A model generated the notes under the pieces. The model did not search any database. It was not told where the DNA came from and saw nothing but the letters and a program-made list of their open reading frames with translations. Source: DATJBC01 sp035515515 (GTDB lineage: Bacteria; Actinomycetota; Acidimicrobiia; Acidimicrobiales; UBA8190). Taken from it: a DNA stretch of 20,296 bases. The position numbers and the translations under genes are program-made. The stretch spans positions 1 to 20,296 of the forward strand of contig DATJBC010000149.1 in NCBI GenBank assembly GCA_035515515.1, given 5' to 3'. Shown here in pieces: positions 1-5,925 of the stretch (positions are counted from its first letter, which is position 1; each line of letters begins with the position of its first letter).

Positions 1-24
1 CCCCGGCTCGGAGAGGTCCCAGCC

Positions 25-534
25 TCAGCGCACGGGCTGGCCCGCGGCGTCGATGGCGTACCACACGCCCCCGGAGTCGCTGATCCCCTCCCCGGTGTCC
101 TGTCCGGCGGTGGTGTCGCCGATCCAGTGGTAGAGGGGCCAGCCGTTGTAGGTGACCTGGGTGCGGCCGTCGGTCCGCCTGGTGGTGCCCACGAGATCGG
201 CGCGGGCCCCCGGACCCACGAAGGGCATGGTCACCCCGGCGGGCAGCGACAGCGGCGGCCACTTGGCGGCGCACGTGCCGGTGCACGTCGAGGCCCCCCG
301 GCCGCCGTCGGGCACGAACAGGTACAGCGTCTCGTCGTAGCCGTCGGCCAGCACGGTGCCGAGCCCCTTCACGTCGAAGGTGTGCACCATGTAGCCCGGT
401 CCCTCGGCGCCGGTGGTGGGCGCCGCGCCGCTGGGCACGCCCACGCGCCCGCCCCCGCACGCCGCGCCCCCGATCGCCAGGGCGACCACGGCGGCACCCG
501 TGGCGGCGCGGGGGGTGCGGCGCAGGGCGCTCAC
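25..534 (-). CDS. Secreted-repeat lipoprotein (Lipoprotein_15 / COG4315 type)
   Basis: 169 residues, GTG start. Residues 1-26 look like a lipoprotein export signal: basic start (RRTPRA), Ala/Val-rich hydrophobic stretch, then GGAAC with Cys26 as the likely lipidated residue. The lipobox is imperfect because Gly, not Leu, is at -3. The mature part carries both halves of the secreted repeat of unknown function: a DETLYLFVPD strand followed by CTGTCAAKWPPL, then QVTYNGWPLYHWIGD and GGVWYAIDAAG. Proteins of this family are small, surface-exposed and mostly of unknown role; no enzyme activity is assigned. It begins 37 bases after the enoyl-CoA hydratase-like gene, with no clear ribosome binding site, so it may be co-transcribed with it. 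Family assignment is firm; function is unknown. Confidence 0.85.
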   Translation of the reverse strand: MSALRRTPRAATGAAVVALAIGGAACGGGRVGVPSGAAPTTGAEGPGYMVHTFDVKGLGTVLADGYDETLYLFVPDGGRGASTCTGTCAAKWPPLSLPAGVTMPFVGPGARADLVGTTRRTDGRTQVTYNGWPLYHWIGDTTAGQDTGEGISDSGGVWYAIDAAGQPVR

Positions 535-571
535 CGCACGGCGGCCGGCCGGAGCTGCACGGTCCCGGCGC

Positions 572-1360
572 TCAGCGGCCGCGGAAGGTCGGCTCGCGCT
601 TGTCCCGGAAGGCGCGCATCGCCTCGGCGGTGTCCTCGCTGGCGAAGTTGATGGTCTGGCAACGGGCCTCGTCCTCGAGGGCCTGGGCCATGTCCACGGC
701 CATGGCGTTGTGCAACAGCGACTTGGTCATCGACAGCGCCAGGGGAGGGCCCGCCGCCAGGCGCCGGGCCCAGCCGTCGACGAAGCCGTCCAGCTCGTCG
801 TCGGGCAGCACCCGGTTGACGAGGCCGAAGCCGGCGGCCTCCTCGGCCGAGAGGATCTCGGCGAAGTAGGCCAGCTCCATGGCCTTGTGCATGCCCACCA
901 GCCGGGGAAGCAACCACGACGAGCCGCCGTCCACCGACAGGCCCCGCTTGGCGAAGATCTCCGAGAACCGGGCGTTGTCGGAGGCCACCGTGAGGTCGCA
1001 CCCCAGCGCCAGGCTCATGCCCGCCCCCGCGGCGATGCCCCGGATCTTGGCGATGGTGGGCTTGGTCAGCTGGTGCAGCGCCAGCATCACCCGGCCGAAG
1101 GTGCGCATGCGCACCAGGTGGGGGTCCTCGGGGTCCCCGCTCACCCCGCCCGGGTCGGCGATGTCGGCCCCCGAGCAGAAGGCCCCGCCCGCCCCCGTCA
1201 GCACGAGCACCCGGTCGTCACGGCGCTGGCCGACCTCGCCGAACACGTCGTAGAGCTCCTGCCACATGCGGCCGTTGCCGGCGTTCTTGCGCTCGGGCCG
1301 GTTGAGCGTGACGGTGACGATCCCGTCCGCCTTCTCCACGATGATGGTGTCGTAGCTCAC
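572..1360 (-). CDS. Enoyl-CoA hydratase/isomerase family protein, PaaG-like
   Basis: 262 residues, the usual length for the crotonase superfamily. The two oxyanion-hole segments are clear: FCSGADI at residues 61-67 and GIAAGAGMSLALGCDL at 108-123. By hand alignment, the two catalytic glutamates of rat mitochondrial enoyl-CoA hydratase are not conserved (Ser and Phe at those places). Instead there is Asp144 in LSVDGGSSWLLPRLVG, which matches the PaaG branch (ring-epoxide/oxepin or double-bond isomerases acting on acyl-CoA). An isomerase on a CoA thioester is therefore more likely than a hydratase; the substrate cannot be told. No other paa or beta-oxidation gene is in view. The GTG start sits 6 bases after a TAGGGT box, suggesting a leaderless mRNA. 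It may share a transcript with the lipoprotein gene downstream. Confidence 0.88.
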   Translation of the reverse strand: MSYDTIIVEKADGIVTVTLNRPERKNAGNGRMWQELYDVFGEVGQRRDDRVLVLTGAGGAFCSGADIADPGGVSGDPEDPHLVRMRTFGRVMLALHQLTKPTIAKIRGIAAGAGMSLALGCDLTVASDNARFSEIFAKRGLSVDGGSSWLLPRLVGMHKAMELAYFAEILSAEEAAGFGLVNRVLPDDELDGFVDGWARRLAAGPPLALSMTKSLLHNAMAVDMAQALEDEARCQTINFASEDTAEAMRAFRDKREPTFRGR

Positions 1361-1366
1361 GCCGTC

Positions 1367-1372
1367 ACCCTA
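1367..1372 (-). promoter_or_regulatory. Candidate -10 box of the crotonase-family gene (leaderless)
   Basis: On the minus strand the hexamer reads TAGGGT and lies 6 bases before the GTG at 1360, so transcription would begin at or next to the start codon. No convincing -35 element is visible. The 136-base gap from the DUF2469 stop to this start holds nothing else I can name, apart from a weak stem (GGAAG...CTTCC) near 1421-1443. Confidence 0.45.
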
Positions 1373-1496
1373 ACGTCGGGCCCCGATCGGCCACGAACGC
1401 GCGCCGGCGGCCCGTCGGGAAGCCGTCTTCGGGGACTTCCAGGGCCGCCACCACCCTGCCACGCGTCCCGAGCACCCGCCGGCGCGACGGCGCCAC

Positions 1497-1790
1497 TCAG
1501 GTGTCGCGCTCGGGCAGGCGCTCCACGTTGACGTCCCGGAACGTGAGCACGCGCACGTGGGGGACGAAGCGGGCCGGGCGGTACATGTCCCACACCCAGG
1601 CGTCTTCCAACTCGAGCTCGATGCACGTCGGAGCGGCGCTGTCGCGCACGGTGATCTTGACCTCGTTGGAGAGGTAGAAGCGGCGCTCGGTCTCGACGAC
1701 GAACTTGAAGAGGGGGAGGACCGTCCGGTACTCCTGGACGAGGGCGAACTCGATCTCGGCCTCGTAGCGTTCGAGGTCCTCTTCGCTCAT
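1497..1790 (-). CDS. DUF2469 family protein (Rv2901c homologue)
   Basis: 97 residues from ATG at 1790, beginning MSEEDLERYEAEIEF. It contains VVETERRFYLSNEV (31-44), DAWVWDMYRPARFV (63-76) and VRVLTFRDVNVE (79-90), which are nearly diagnostic of DUF2469, a small actinobacterial family of unknown function. From memory, the M. tuberculosis member Rv2901c has the same segments and lies near rplS, as here. The open frame runs further upstream, but that part is out of frame with rplS and resembles nothing; the ATG gives the family's normal N-terminus. It follows the rplS stop by 47 bases and is probably co-transcribed with it. No catalytic motif is visible; conserved aromatic and acidic residues suggest a binding role, which is only inference. 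Confidence 0.9.
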   Translation of the reverse strand: MSEEDLERYEAEIEFALVQEYRTVLPLFKFVVETERRFYLSNEVKITVRDSAAPTCIELELEDAWVWDMYRPARFVPHVRVLTFRDVNVERLPERDT

Positions 1791-1837
1791 GGTCAGTCGG
1801 CCACTTCCGCCTCGACGGGCTCCGGCGCTGCCGGCCG

Positions 1838-2191
1838 CTAGGTGCGGGCCGCCCGCTTCTCTTTGATCTTGGCCGCCTTCCCCACCCGGCCACGCAGGTA
1901 GTAGAGCTTGGCCCGGCGCACGTCCCCCCGGGTCACGACCTCCACCTTGGCCAGCACCGGCGAGTGCACCGGGAAGGTGCGCTCGACGCCCACCCCGAAG
2001 CTGAGCTTGCGCACCGTGAAGGTCTCCCGGGCGCCGGTGCCCTGGCGGCGGATCACCGCGCCCTGGAACATCTGGGTGCGCTCCCGGTTGCCCTCCACCA
2101 CCCGCACGTGCACCTTCAAGGTGTCGCCGGGGCGGAAGTCGGGGACGTCGTCTCTGAGGTTCTCGCGGTCGATGATGTCGGTGGGATTCAT
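1838..2191 (-). CDS. rplS: 50S ribosomal protein L19 (bL19)
   Basis: 117 residues, typical for bL19, which sits at the interface of the large and small subunits. Recognisable segments are FRPGDTLKVHVRVVEG (19-34), RTQMFQGAVIRRQGTG (38-53), ETFTVRKLSFGVGVERTFPV (56-75) and AKLYYLRGRVGKAAKIKEKR (94-113). ATG at 2191 was chosen because it matches the family N-terminus (MNPTDIIDRENLRDDVPDF). AAGGGA lies upstream at a usable distance. It is the second-last gene of the ribosomal/tRNA-modification run rpsP-khpA-rimM-trmD-rplS, but is separated from trmD by 148 bases that contain a promoter-like box and a strong hairpin, so it may have its own transcript or leader control. Confidence 0.97.
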   Translation of the reverse strand: MNPTDIIDRENLRDDVPDFRPGDTLKVHVRVVEGNRERTQMFQGAVIRRQGTGARETFTVRKLSFGVGVERTFPVHSPVLAKVEVVTRGDVRRAKLYYLRGRVGKAAKIKEKRAART

Positions 2192-2247
2192 GGCGCGCGT
2201 CCCTTCGCGGGTCCAACGTCGAGCGGCCGAACGGCGACCCCCCGGAG

Positions 2248-2273
2248 GGCCACCCGCCCGAGCGGGGGTGGCC
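2248..2273 (-). promoter_or_regulatory. Strong hairpin in the rplS leader
   Basis: The arms GGCCACCC and GGGTGGCC form a perfect 8-bp stem around a 10-base loop in which two further C-G pairs are possible. It lies between the trmD stop and the rplS start, about 57 bases before the rplS ATG. There is no U-tract, so it could be a terminator of actinobacterial style, an attenuator, or a ribosomal-protein leader element. The sequence alone does not decide between them. Confidence 0.4.
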
Positions 2274-2295
2274 GAGCCCCTGCCGGAGGGCGCCC

Positions 2296-2301
2296 AGGAT
2301 A
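2296..2301 (-). promoter_or_regulatory. Candidate -10 box for rplS-DUF2469
   Basis: The minus strand reads TATCCT, fitting the TANNNT form of an actinobacterial -10. It would give a leader of roughly 98 bases that includes the 2248-2273 hairpin. No good -35 is seen in the GC-rich sequence upstream, so confidence is low. Confidence 0.3.
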
Positions 2302-2339
2302 GCCGCCCCCCGCCGGGGGCCGCACCCACCCCCGGGCCC

Positions 2340-3092
2340 TCAGCGTGCCGGCGCGGGGCCCCCGTCGAGCTCCTCGAGCAGCCGGCGGTCGGCCTCGGAC
2401 AGGCCCCCGGCCGCCTCCAGCAGGTCGGGGCGGCGCTCCAGGGTGCGCCGCAGGGCCATGGCCCGGCGCCAGCGGGCCACCCGGCCGTGGTCGCCGCTCA
2501 GGAGGGCCTCGGGGACGTCCCATCCCCGGAAGCGGGCGGGCCTCGTGTACTGGGGGTACTCGAGGAGGCCCGAGGTGAAGCTCTCGTCGTGGACCGAGGT
2601 GTCGTTGCCCACCACCCCGGGGACGAGCCGGGCCACCGCCTCCACCACCACCAGGGCCGCCGCCTCCCCGCCGGCCAGCACGTAGTCGCCCACCGACAGC
2701 GACCCGTCCACGAGGTGGTCCACGACCCGCTCGTCGACGCCCTCGTAGCGGCCGCACAACAGCGAGAAGCCGCCCCCGGGCGCGTCCCGCAGGCGGGCCA
2801 GCTCCTCCGCCACGGACTGGTCGAGGCGACGGCCCCCCGGGGCGAGCAGGTACAGCGGGCGCGGGGGGGCCACCCGCTCCACCACCTCGAAGATGGGCCC
2901 GGGGGCGAGCACCATGCCCGGTCCCCCGCCGAAGGGGGCGTCGTCGACCGAGCGGCGCGGGTCGCCGGCCCCGGCCCGCAGGTCGTGCACGCGCACCTCG
3001 AGGAGCCCGGCGCGCCGGGCCCGGCCCAGCAGCGAGCCCTGGCAGTAGTGCTCGAGCAGGTCGGGGAAGATGCTGAAGACGTCGATGCGCAC
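2340..3092 (-). CDS. trmD: tRNA (guanine-N1)-methyltransferase TrmD
   Basis: 250 residues. Makes m1G37 in tRNAs that read codons beginning with C or G, preventing +1 frameshifting; uses S-adenosylmethionine bound in a trefoil knot. The sequence shows the N-terminus MRIDVFSIFP, DDAPFGGGPGMVL (50-62), the knot segments LLCGRYEGVDERV (111-123) and SVGDYVLAGGE (133-143), and Asp169 in NDTSVHDESF at the place of the catalytic aspartate. RFRGWDVPEALLSGDH (187-202) is the usual C-terminal tRNA-contact region. GTG at 3092 is chosen because the protein then starts exactly as the family does; the longer open frame overlaps rimM. It begins 14 bases after the rimM stop, the classic rimM-trmD arrangement. 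Confidence 0.97.
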   Translation of the reverse strand: MRIDVFSIFPDLLEHYCQGSLLGRARRAGLLEVRVHDLRAGAGDPRRSVDDAPFGGGPGMVLAPGPIFEVVERVAPPRPLYLLAPGGRRLDQSVAEELARLRDAPGGGFSLLCGRYEGVDERVVDHLVDGSLSVGDYVLAGGEAAALVVVEAVARLVPGVVGNDTSVHDESFTSGLLEYPQYTRPARFRGWDVPEALLSGDHGRVARWRRAMALRRTLERRPDLLEAAGGLSEADRRLLEELDGGPAPAR

Positions 3093-3106
3093 GGCGCGCC
3101 CGTGCC

Positions 3107-3562
3107 CTAGCCGGCGGGGGGGTCGAGCAGCCCCTCGGGCACCGACACCACCAGCCACCCCGGCCGGCGCGACACCACGAAGCGCAACGGCACCAGGCCG
3201 CCGGTGTCGAGCTCGAGGAGGTCGCTGGCGGGGTTGGGAAGCACCGCCTCCACCCTCCCCAGCCGCCTGCCGTCCTCGTCCTCGACCGCACAGCCCACGA
3301 GGTCGTGCACCCACCAGGCGTCGTCGTCCTCGAGGGGCTCGCCGTAGAGCACGACGCCGCGCAGGGCGTCGGCCTGCTGGCGCGTGTCCACCCCCGCGAG
3401 GCGCATGACCCAGCGCTTCCCGAAGGGCGTGGCCGATTCGATGCGCAGCGCGGAGTCGCCGGCGAAGAGCACGGCGCCCACCTGGGCACGCTCGGGGCGG
3501 TTGCTGGTCAGCGTCACCACGACCTCGCCGCGCAGGCCGTGCGGCTTGTCGACCCGGCCCAC
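3107..3562 (-). CDS. rimM: Ribosome maturation factor RimM
   Basis: 151 residues from GTG at 3562. Assists assembly of the 30S head by binding ribosomal protein uS19. The N-terminal RimM domain opens with GRVDKPHGLRGEVVV; the C-terminal PRC-barrel includes WWVHDLVGCAVEDEDGRRLG (84-103). It is at the short end for the family. The start is uncertain: homologues usually read LEVGRVxKPHGLRGEV, and here the codons just before the GTG also encode Leu-Leu-Glu. A GAGGGG element is poorly spaced for the GTG (about 15 bases) but ideally spaced (6 bases) for a CTG at 3571. No ATG, GTG or TTG lies between the khpA stop and 3562. Sits between khpA and trmD as in many bacteria. Confidence 0.93.
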   Translation of the reverse strand: MGRVDKPHGLRGEVVVTLTSNRPERAQVGAVLFAGDSALRIESATPFGKRWVMRLAGVDTRQQADALRGVVLYGEPLEDDDAWWVHDLVGCAVEDEDGRRLGRVEAVLPNPASDLLELDTGGLVPLRFVVSRRPGWLVVSVPEGLLDPPAG

Positions 3563-3608
3563 CTCGAGCAGCCCGGCCCCCTCGGGGTGGATGTCGTCCC
3601 CGGAGTCG

Positions 3609-3962
3609 TCAGTCGTCGACGAAGTCGACGTTGGTGTCCACCCCGTCGCGTGATCCCGCCACCCGCACCAGCGTGCGGATCGCCTGCGCCACGCGGCCCC
3701 GCCGCCCGATCATGCGGCCCATGTCGCCGGGGGCGACGTGGATGCGGAAGCGCACACCGCGCCGCGACTCCTCGGTCTCGACGACCACGGCGTCGGGCTC
3801 GTCGGCCAGGGAGCGGGCCACGTAGTCCAGCACCGCACGCGCCGTGCCGCCCTCGACGCGGTTGCCGGCCATGTCGTCGAGGTCGTCCCCGTCGAGGTCG
3901 TCCCCGTCGACGTCGTCCCCGTCGACGTCGTCGCCCATGCCGTCGAGGCCCGCCTCGGTCAC
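3609..3962 (-). CDS. khpA: KH-domain RNA-binding protein (KhpA/YlqC family) with acidic repeat tail
   Basis: 117 residues if translation starts at GTG 3962, which shares a GTGA overlap with the rpsP stop. The C-terminal part (about 36-117) is a single KH domain: GTARAVLDYVARSLADEP, RFRIHVAPGDMGRMIG, and the RNA-binding loop GRRG at 86-89 followed by RVAQAIRTLVRVA. KhpA proteins bind RNA, often with KhpB, and in some bacteria influence cell division and elongation. The N-terminal 30 residues are unusual: four acidic pentapeptides, DDVDG twice, DDLDG, then DDLDD. Family members are usually about 75-90 residues without such a tail. Starts at ATG 3938 or ATG 3872 would shorten or remove it, but neither has a good ribosome binding site. 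Position between rpsP and rimM is standard. Confidence 0.9.
   Translation of the reverse strand: MTEAGLDGMGDDVDGDDVDGDDLDGDDLDDMAGNRVEGGTARAVLDYVARSLADEPDAVVVETEESRRGVRFRIHVAPGDMGRMIGRRGRVAQAIRTLVRVAGSRDGVDTNVDFVDD
3873..3932 (-). repeat. 15-bp tandem repeat encoding DD(V/L)DG in khpA
   Basis: Four in-frame 15-bp units. Read on the plus strand, the copies at 3882-3896, 3897-3911 and 3912-3926 are GTCGTCCCCGTCGAG/C, differing only in the last base; partial units flank them. They encode an acidic DDxDG ladder at residues 11-30 of the KhpA-like protein. Near-identity of the copies, third codon positions included, suggests recent duplication or slippage. Confidence 0.85.
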
Positions 3963-4240
3963 GACGACCCCGGGCGGAACTCGTCCCACGCGCCCGACTT
4001 CTTGAGCAGCTTCTCGACGCGCTCGGTGGCCTGGGCCCCGTTGCGCAGCCACCTGAGCGCCTTGTCGTTGTCGATGTCGACGATGGCGGCCGGGTCCGCG
4101 CTGGAGCGGCCCCGGGGCGCGTAGGTCCCCACGATCTCGATGAACCGGCCGTTGCGCGGCGAGCGGCTGTCGGCCGCCACCACCCGGTAGGTCGGCTGCT
4201 TGGTCTTTCCCATCCGCATGAGGCGGAGCTTCACGGCCAC
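3959..4240 (-). CDS. rpsP: 30S ribosomal protein S16 (bS16)
   Basis: 93 residues, normal for bS16, an assembly protein of the 30S body. MAVKLRLMRMGKTKQPTYRV at the N-terminus and SRSPRNGRFIEIVGTYAPRG in the middle are typical. The GTG at 4240 is preceded by GAGGAA with 7 bases between, a good ribosome binding site, which fixes the start. It leads the rpsP-khpA-rimM-trmD run and couples to khpA through a GTGA overlap. I see no convincing promoter in the 139 bases between ffh and rpsP; an AT-richer ACAATAGGAGG at about 4316-4326 is the only departure from the GC-rich background there. Confidence 0.97.
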   Translation of the reverse strand: MAVKLRLMRMGKTKQPTYRVVAADSRSPRNGRFIEIVGTYAPRGRSSADPAAIVDIDNDKALRWLRNGAQATERVEKLLKKSGAWDEFRPGSS

Positions 4241-4364
4241 CGTCTGGTTCCTCGTCTTTCCCTGCGTCGTTCCTGGTCGTGCCGGTCGCCGGGCCCCGGG
4301 GCGGCGGCAGACGGACCTCCTATTGTGGCCCGTGGCAACCCCGGCGGGCGAAACCCGGCCGCCC

Positions 4365-4380
4365 GCGCCCGTGCGGGCGC
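4365..4380 (-). terminator. Short GC hairpin at the ffh stop
   Basis: Arms GCGCCC and GGGCGC with a 4-base loop form a 6-bp stem beginning within the ffh stop codon. A second, mutually exclusive 7-bp stem is possible just downstream (4344-4366). No U-tract follows. It may attenuate read-through into rpsP, but stems of this size arise easily at this GC content. Confidence 0.25.
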
Positions 4381-5888
4381 TAGCGGCGGCCCTTGCCCCC
4401 GCCCGACTTGGGCGTCACCCGCCCGCCCTTCTTCTTCTTGGACCCCGGCCTCGCCCGGGCGGGGGCGGGGGGGGCCGGACGGGCGCCCGCCAGGGCGTCG
4501 AGGCCCCCGGGCTCGCCCATCCCCGGCACCTCGCCCAGCCGTCCGGCCAGCGCCTGGGCCAGCTTCCCGCGGGCGCCGCCGCCGCCACCGCCGCCCAGCA
4601 TGCCGCCCAGCATCCCGGGCGAGCGCATCATCTGCTGCGCCTCCTTGAACTGGCGCAACAGCATGTTGACGTCCTGGACCGTCGTCCCGCTCCCCCGCGA
4701 GATGCGGGCCCGGCGCGAGCCGTCGATGAGGGCGGGCTCGCCGCGCTCGGCCGGCGTCATGGAGCGGATGATGGCCTCGACCTGGGCCACCTGGCCGTCG
4801 TCGATGTCGGCGTCCTTGATCTCCTTGGGGACCCCGGGCATGAGCGACAGCAGGCCCCCCAGAGAGCCCAGCTTCTTCACCTGCTGCAGCTGGGCCAGGA
4901 AGTCCTCGAGGGTGAAGCGCCCCTCGAGCAGCCGGGTGGCCCCGGCGGCCGCCACCTCGTGGTCGAACTCGCGCTCGGCCTGCTCGATCAGGGTGAGCAC
5001 GTCGCCCATGCCCAGGATGCGGCTGGCCATGCGGTCGGGATGGAAGAGGTCGAAGTCCGCCAGTCGCTCGCCGGTGGAGGCGAAGGCGATGGGCCGCCCC
5101 ACCACCTGCGTCACACTCAGGGCCGCCCCGCCCCGGGCGTCGCTGTCGAGCTTGGTGAGGATGACACCGTCGAGCTCGAGCGTGTCGTGGAAGGCGCGTG
5201 CGGTGCCCACGGCGTCCTGGCCGGTCATGGCGTCGATGACCAGGAACGTGTAGTGGGGCGTGACCGCCTCCGACACCCGGCGCACCTCGTCCATGAGCTC
5301 CTCGTCGATGGCGAGGCGTCCCGCCGTGTCCACGATGAGCACGTCGCGCCCCAGGCGCCGGGCTTCGCCCAGCCCCTCCCTGGCCACGGCGACCGGGTCG
5401 GTGGGCGAGCTGAACACGGGCACCCCCACCTGGGCACCGAGGATCTGCAGCTGCTCCACCGCCGCGGGGCGCTGGAGGTCGGCGGCCACGAGCATGGGGT
5501 TGCGGCCCTGCTGGCGGAACCAGCGCGCCAGCTTGGCGGAGGTGGTGGTCTTGCCCGAGCCCTGCAGGCCGGCGAGGAGCACGACGGTCGGGGGGGCCGA
5601 GGCGTAGGTGAGGCGCAGCGTCTCGCCCCCGAGCACCTCGATGAGCTCGTCGTGGACCGCCTTCACGACCTGCTGTCCCGGGCTCAGGCTGCGCGACAGC
5701 TCCTCGCCCATCACCCGGGCGCGGATGCCGGCCACCAGGGCGCGGGCCACGCCGATGTCGACGTCGGCCTCGAGCAACGCCGTGCGGATCTCGCGCAGGG
5801 CTTCGTCGACGTCGGCCTCGCTGAGCCGTCCCCGGCTGCGCAGGCGGCCGAGGATGCCCTCGAGGCGGTTGGACAGGGCGTCGAACAT
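4380..5888 (-). CDS. ffh: Signal recognition particle GTPase Ffh (SRP54)
   Basis: 502 residues. Binds signal sequences of nascent membrane and secreted proteins together with 4.5S/SRP RNA and delivers the ribosome to FtsY. N domain 1-95; G domain with the P-loop GLQGSGKTTT (107-116), DLQRPAA (137-143), DTAGR (187-191) and TKLD (245-248); M domain from about 325. The SRP RNA-binding segment SRRARISRGSG is at 391-401. After it come a glycine run, a Gly/Pro/Ala-rich stretch and a lysine/glycine tail (KKKKGGR...GGGKGRR), longer and more low-complexity than in compact Ffh proteins. The methionine-rich face is modest, with eight Met after residue 325. ATG at 5888 gives the canonical MFDALSNRLEGILGRL. 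It starts 33 bases after the ftsY stop. Confidence 0.98.
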   Translation of the reverse strand: MFDALSNRLEGILGRLRSRGRLSEADVDEALREIRTALLEADVDIGVARALVAGIRARVMGEELSRSLSPGQQVVKAVHDELIEVLGGETLRLTYASAPPTVVLLAGLQGSGKTTTSAKLARWFRQQGRNPMLVAADLQRPAAVEQLQILGAQVGVPVFSSPTDPVAVAREGLGEARRLGRDVLIVDTAGRLAIDEELMDEVRRVSEAVTPHYTFLVIDAMTGQDAVGTARAFHDTLELDGVILTKLDSDARGGAALSVTQVVGRPIAFASTGERLADFDLFHPDRMASRILGMGDVLTLIEQAEREFDHEVAAAGATRLLEGRFTLEDFLAQLQQVKKLGSLGGLLSLMPGVPKEIKDADIDDGQVAQVEAIIRSMTPAERGEPALIDGSRRARISRGSGTTVQDVNMLLRQFKEAQQMMRSPGMLGGMLGGGGGGGARGKLAQALAGRLGEVPGMGEPGGLDALAGARPAPPAPARARPGSKKKKGGRVTPKSGGGKGRR

Positions 5889-5898
5889 GCGAACGCTC

Positions 5899-5925
5899 AG
5901 GCTACCGGCACGACGGCGGCGTCAA
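5899..5925 (-). promoter_or_regulatory. Candidate promoter of ffh
   Basis: A TTGACG -35-like hexamer (5920-5925, overlapping the ftsY stop codon) is followed after 15 bases by TAGCCT (5899-5904). The -10 box ends 10 bases before the ffh ATG, so the mRNA would have almost no leader. The spacer is shorter than the ideal 16-18. This is the only candidate in the window with a recognisable -35. Confidence 0.4.

Noticed and set aside
1..24. Sequence beyond the lipoprotein stop at the left edge
   Set aside because: Only 24 bases; nothing can be recognised in it.
3873..3932. 15-bp tandem repeats considered as a CRISPR or intergenic repeat array
   Set aside because: The units are contiguous without spacers, in frame, and inside a coding region.
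4241..4379. rpsP promoter built from TTGCCA (4333-4338) and ACAATAGG
   Set aside because: The two elements are too close together and no TANNNT hexamer sits 16-18 bases beyond TTGCCA.
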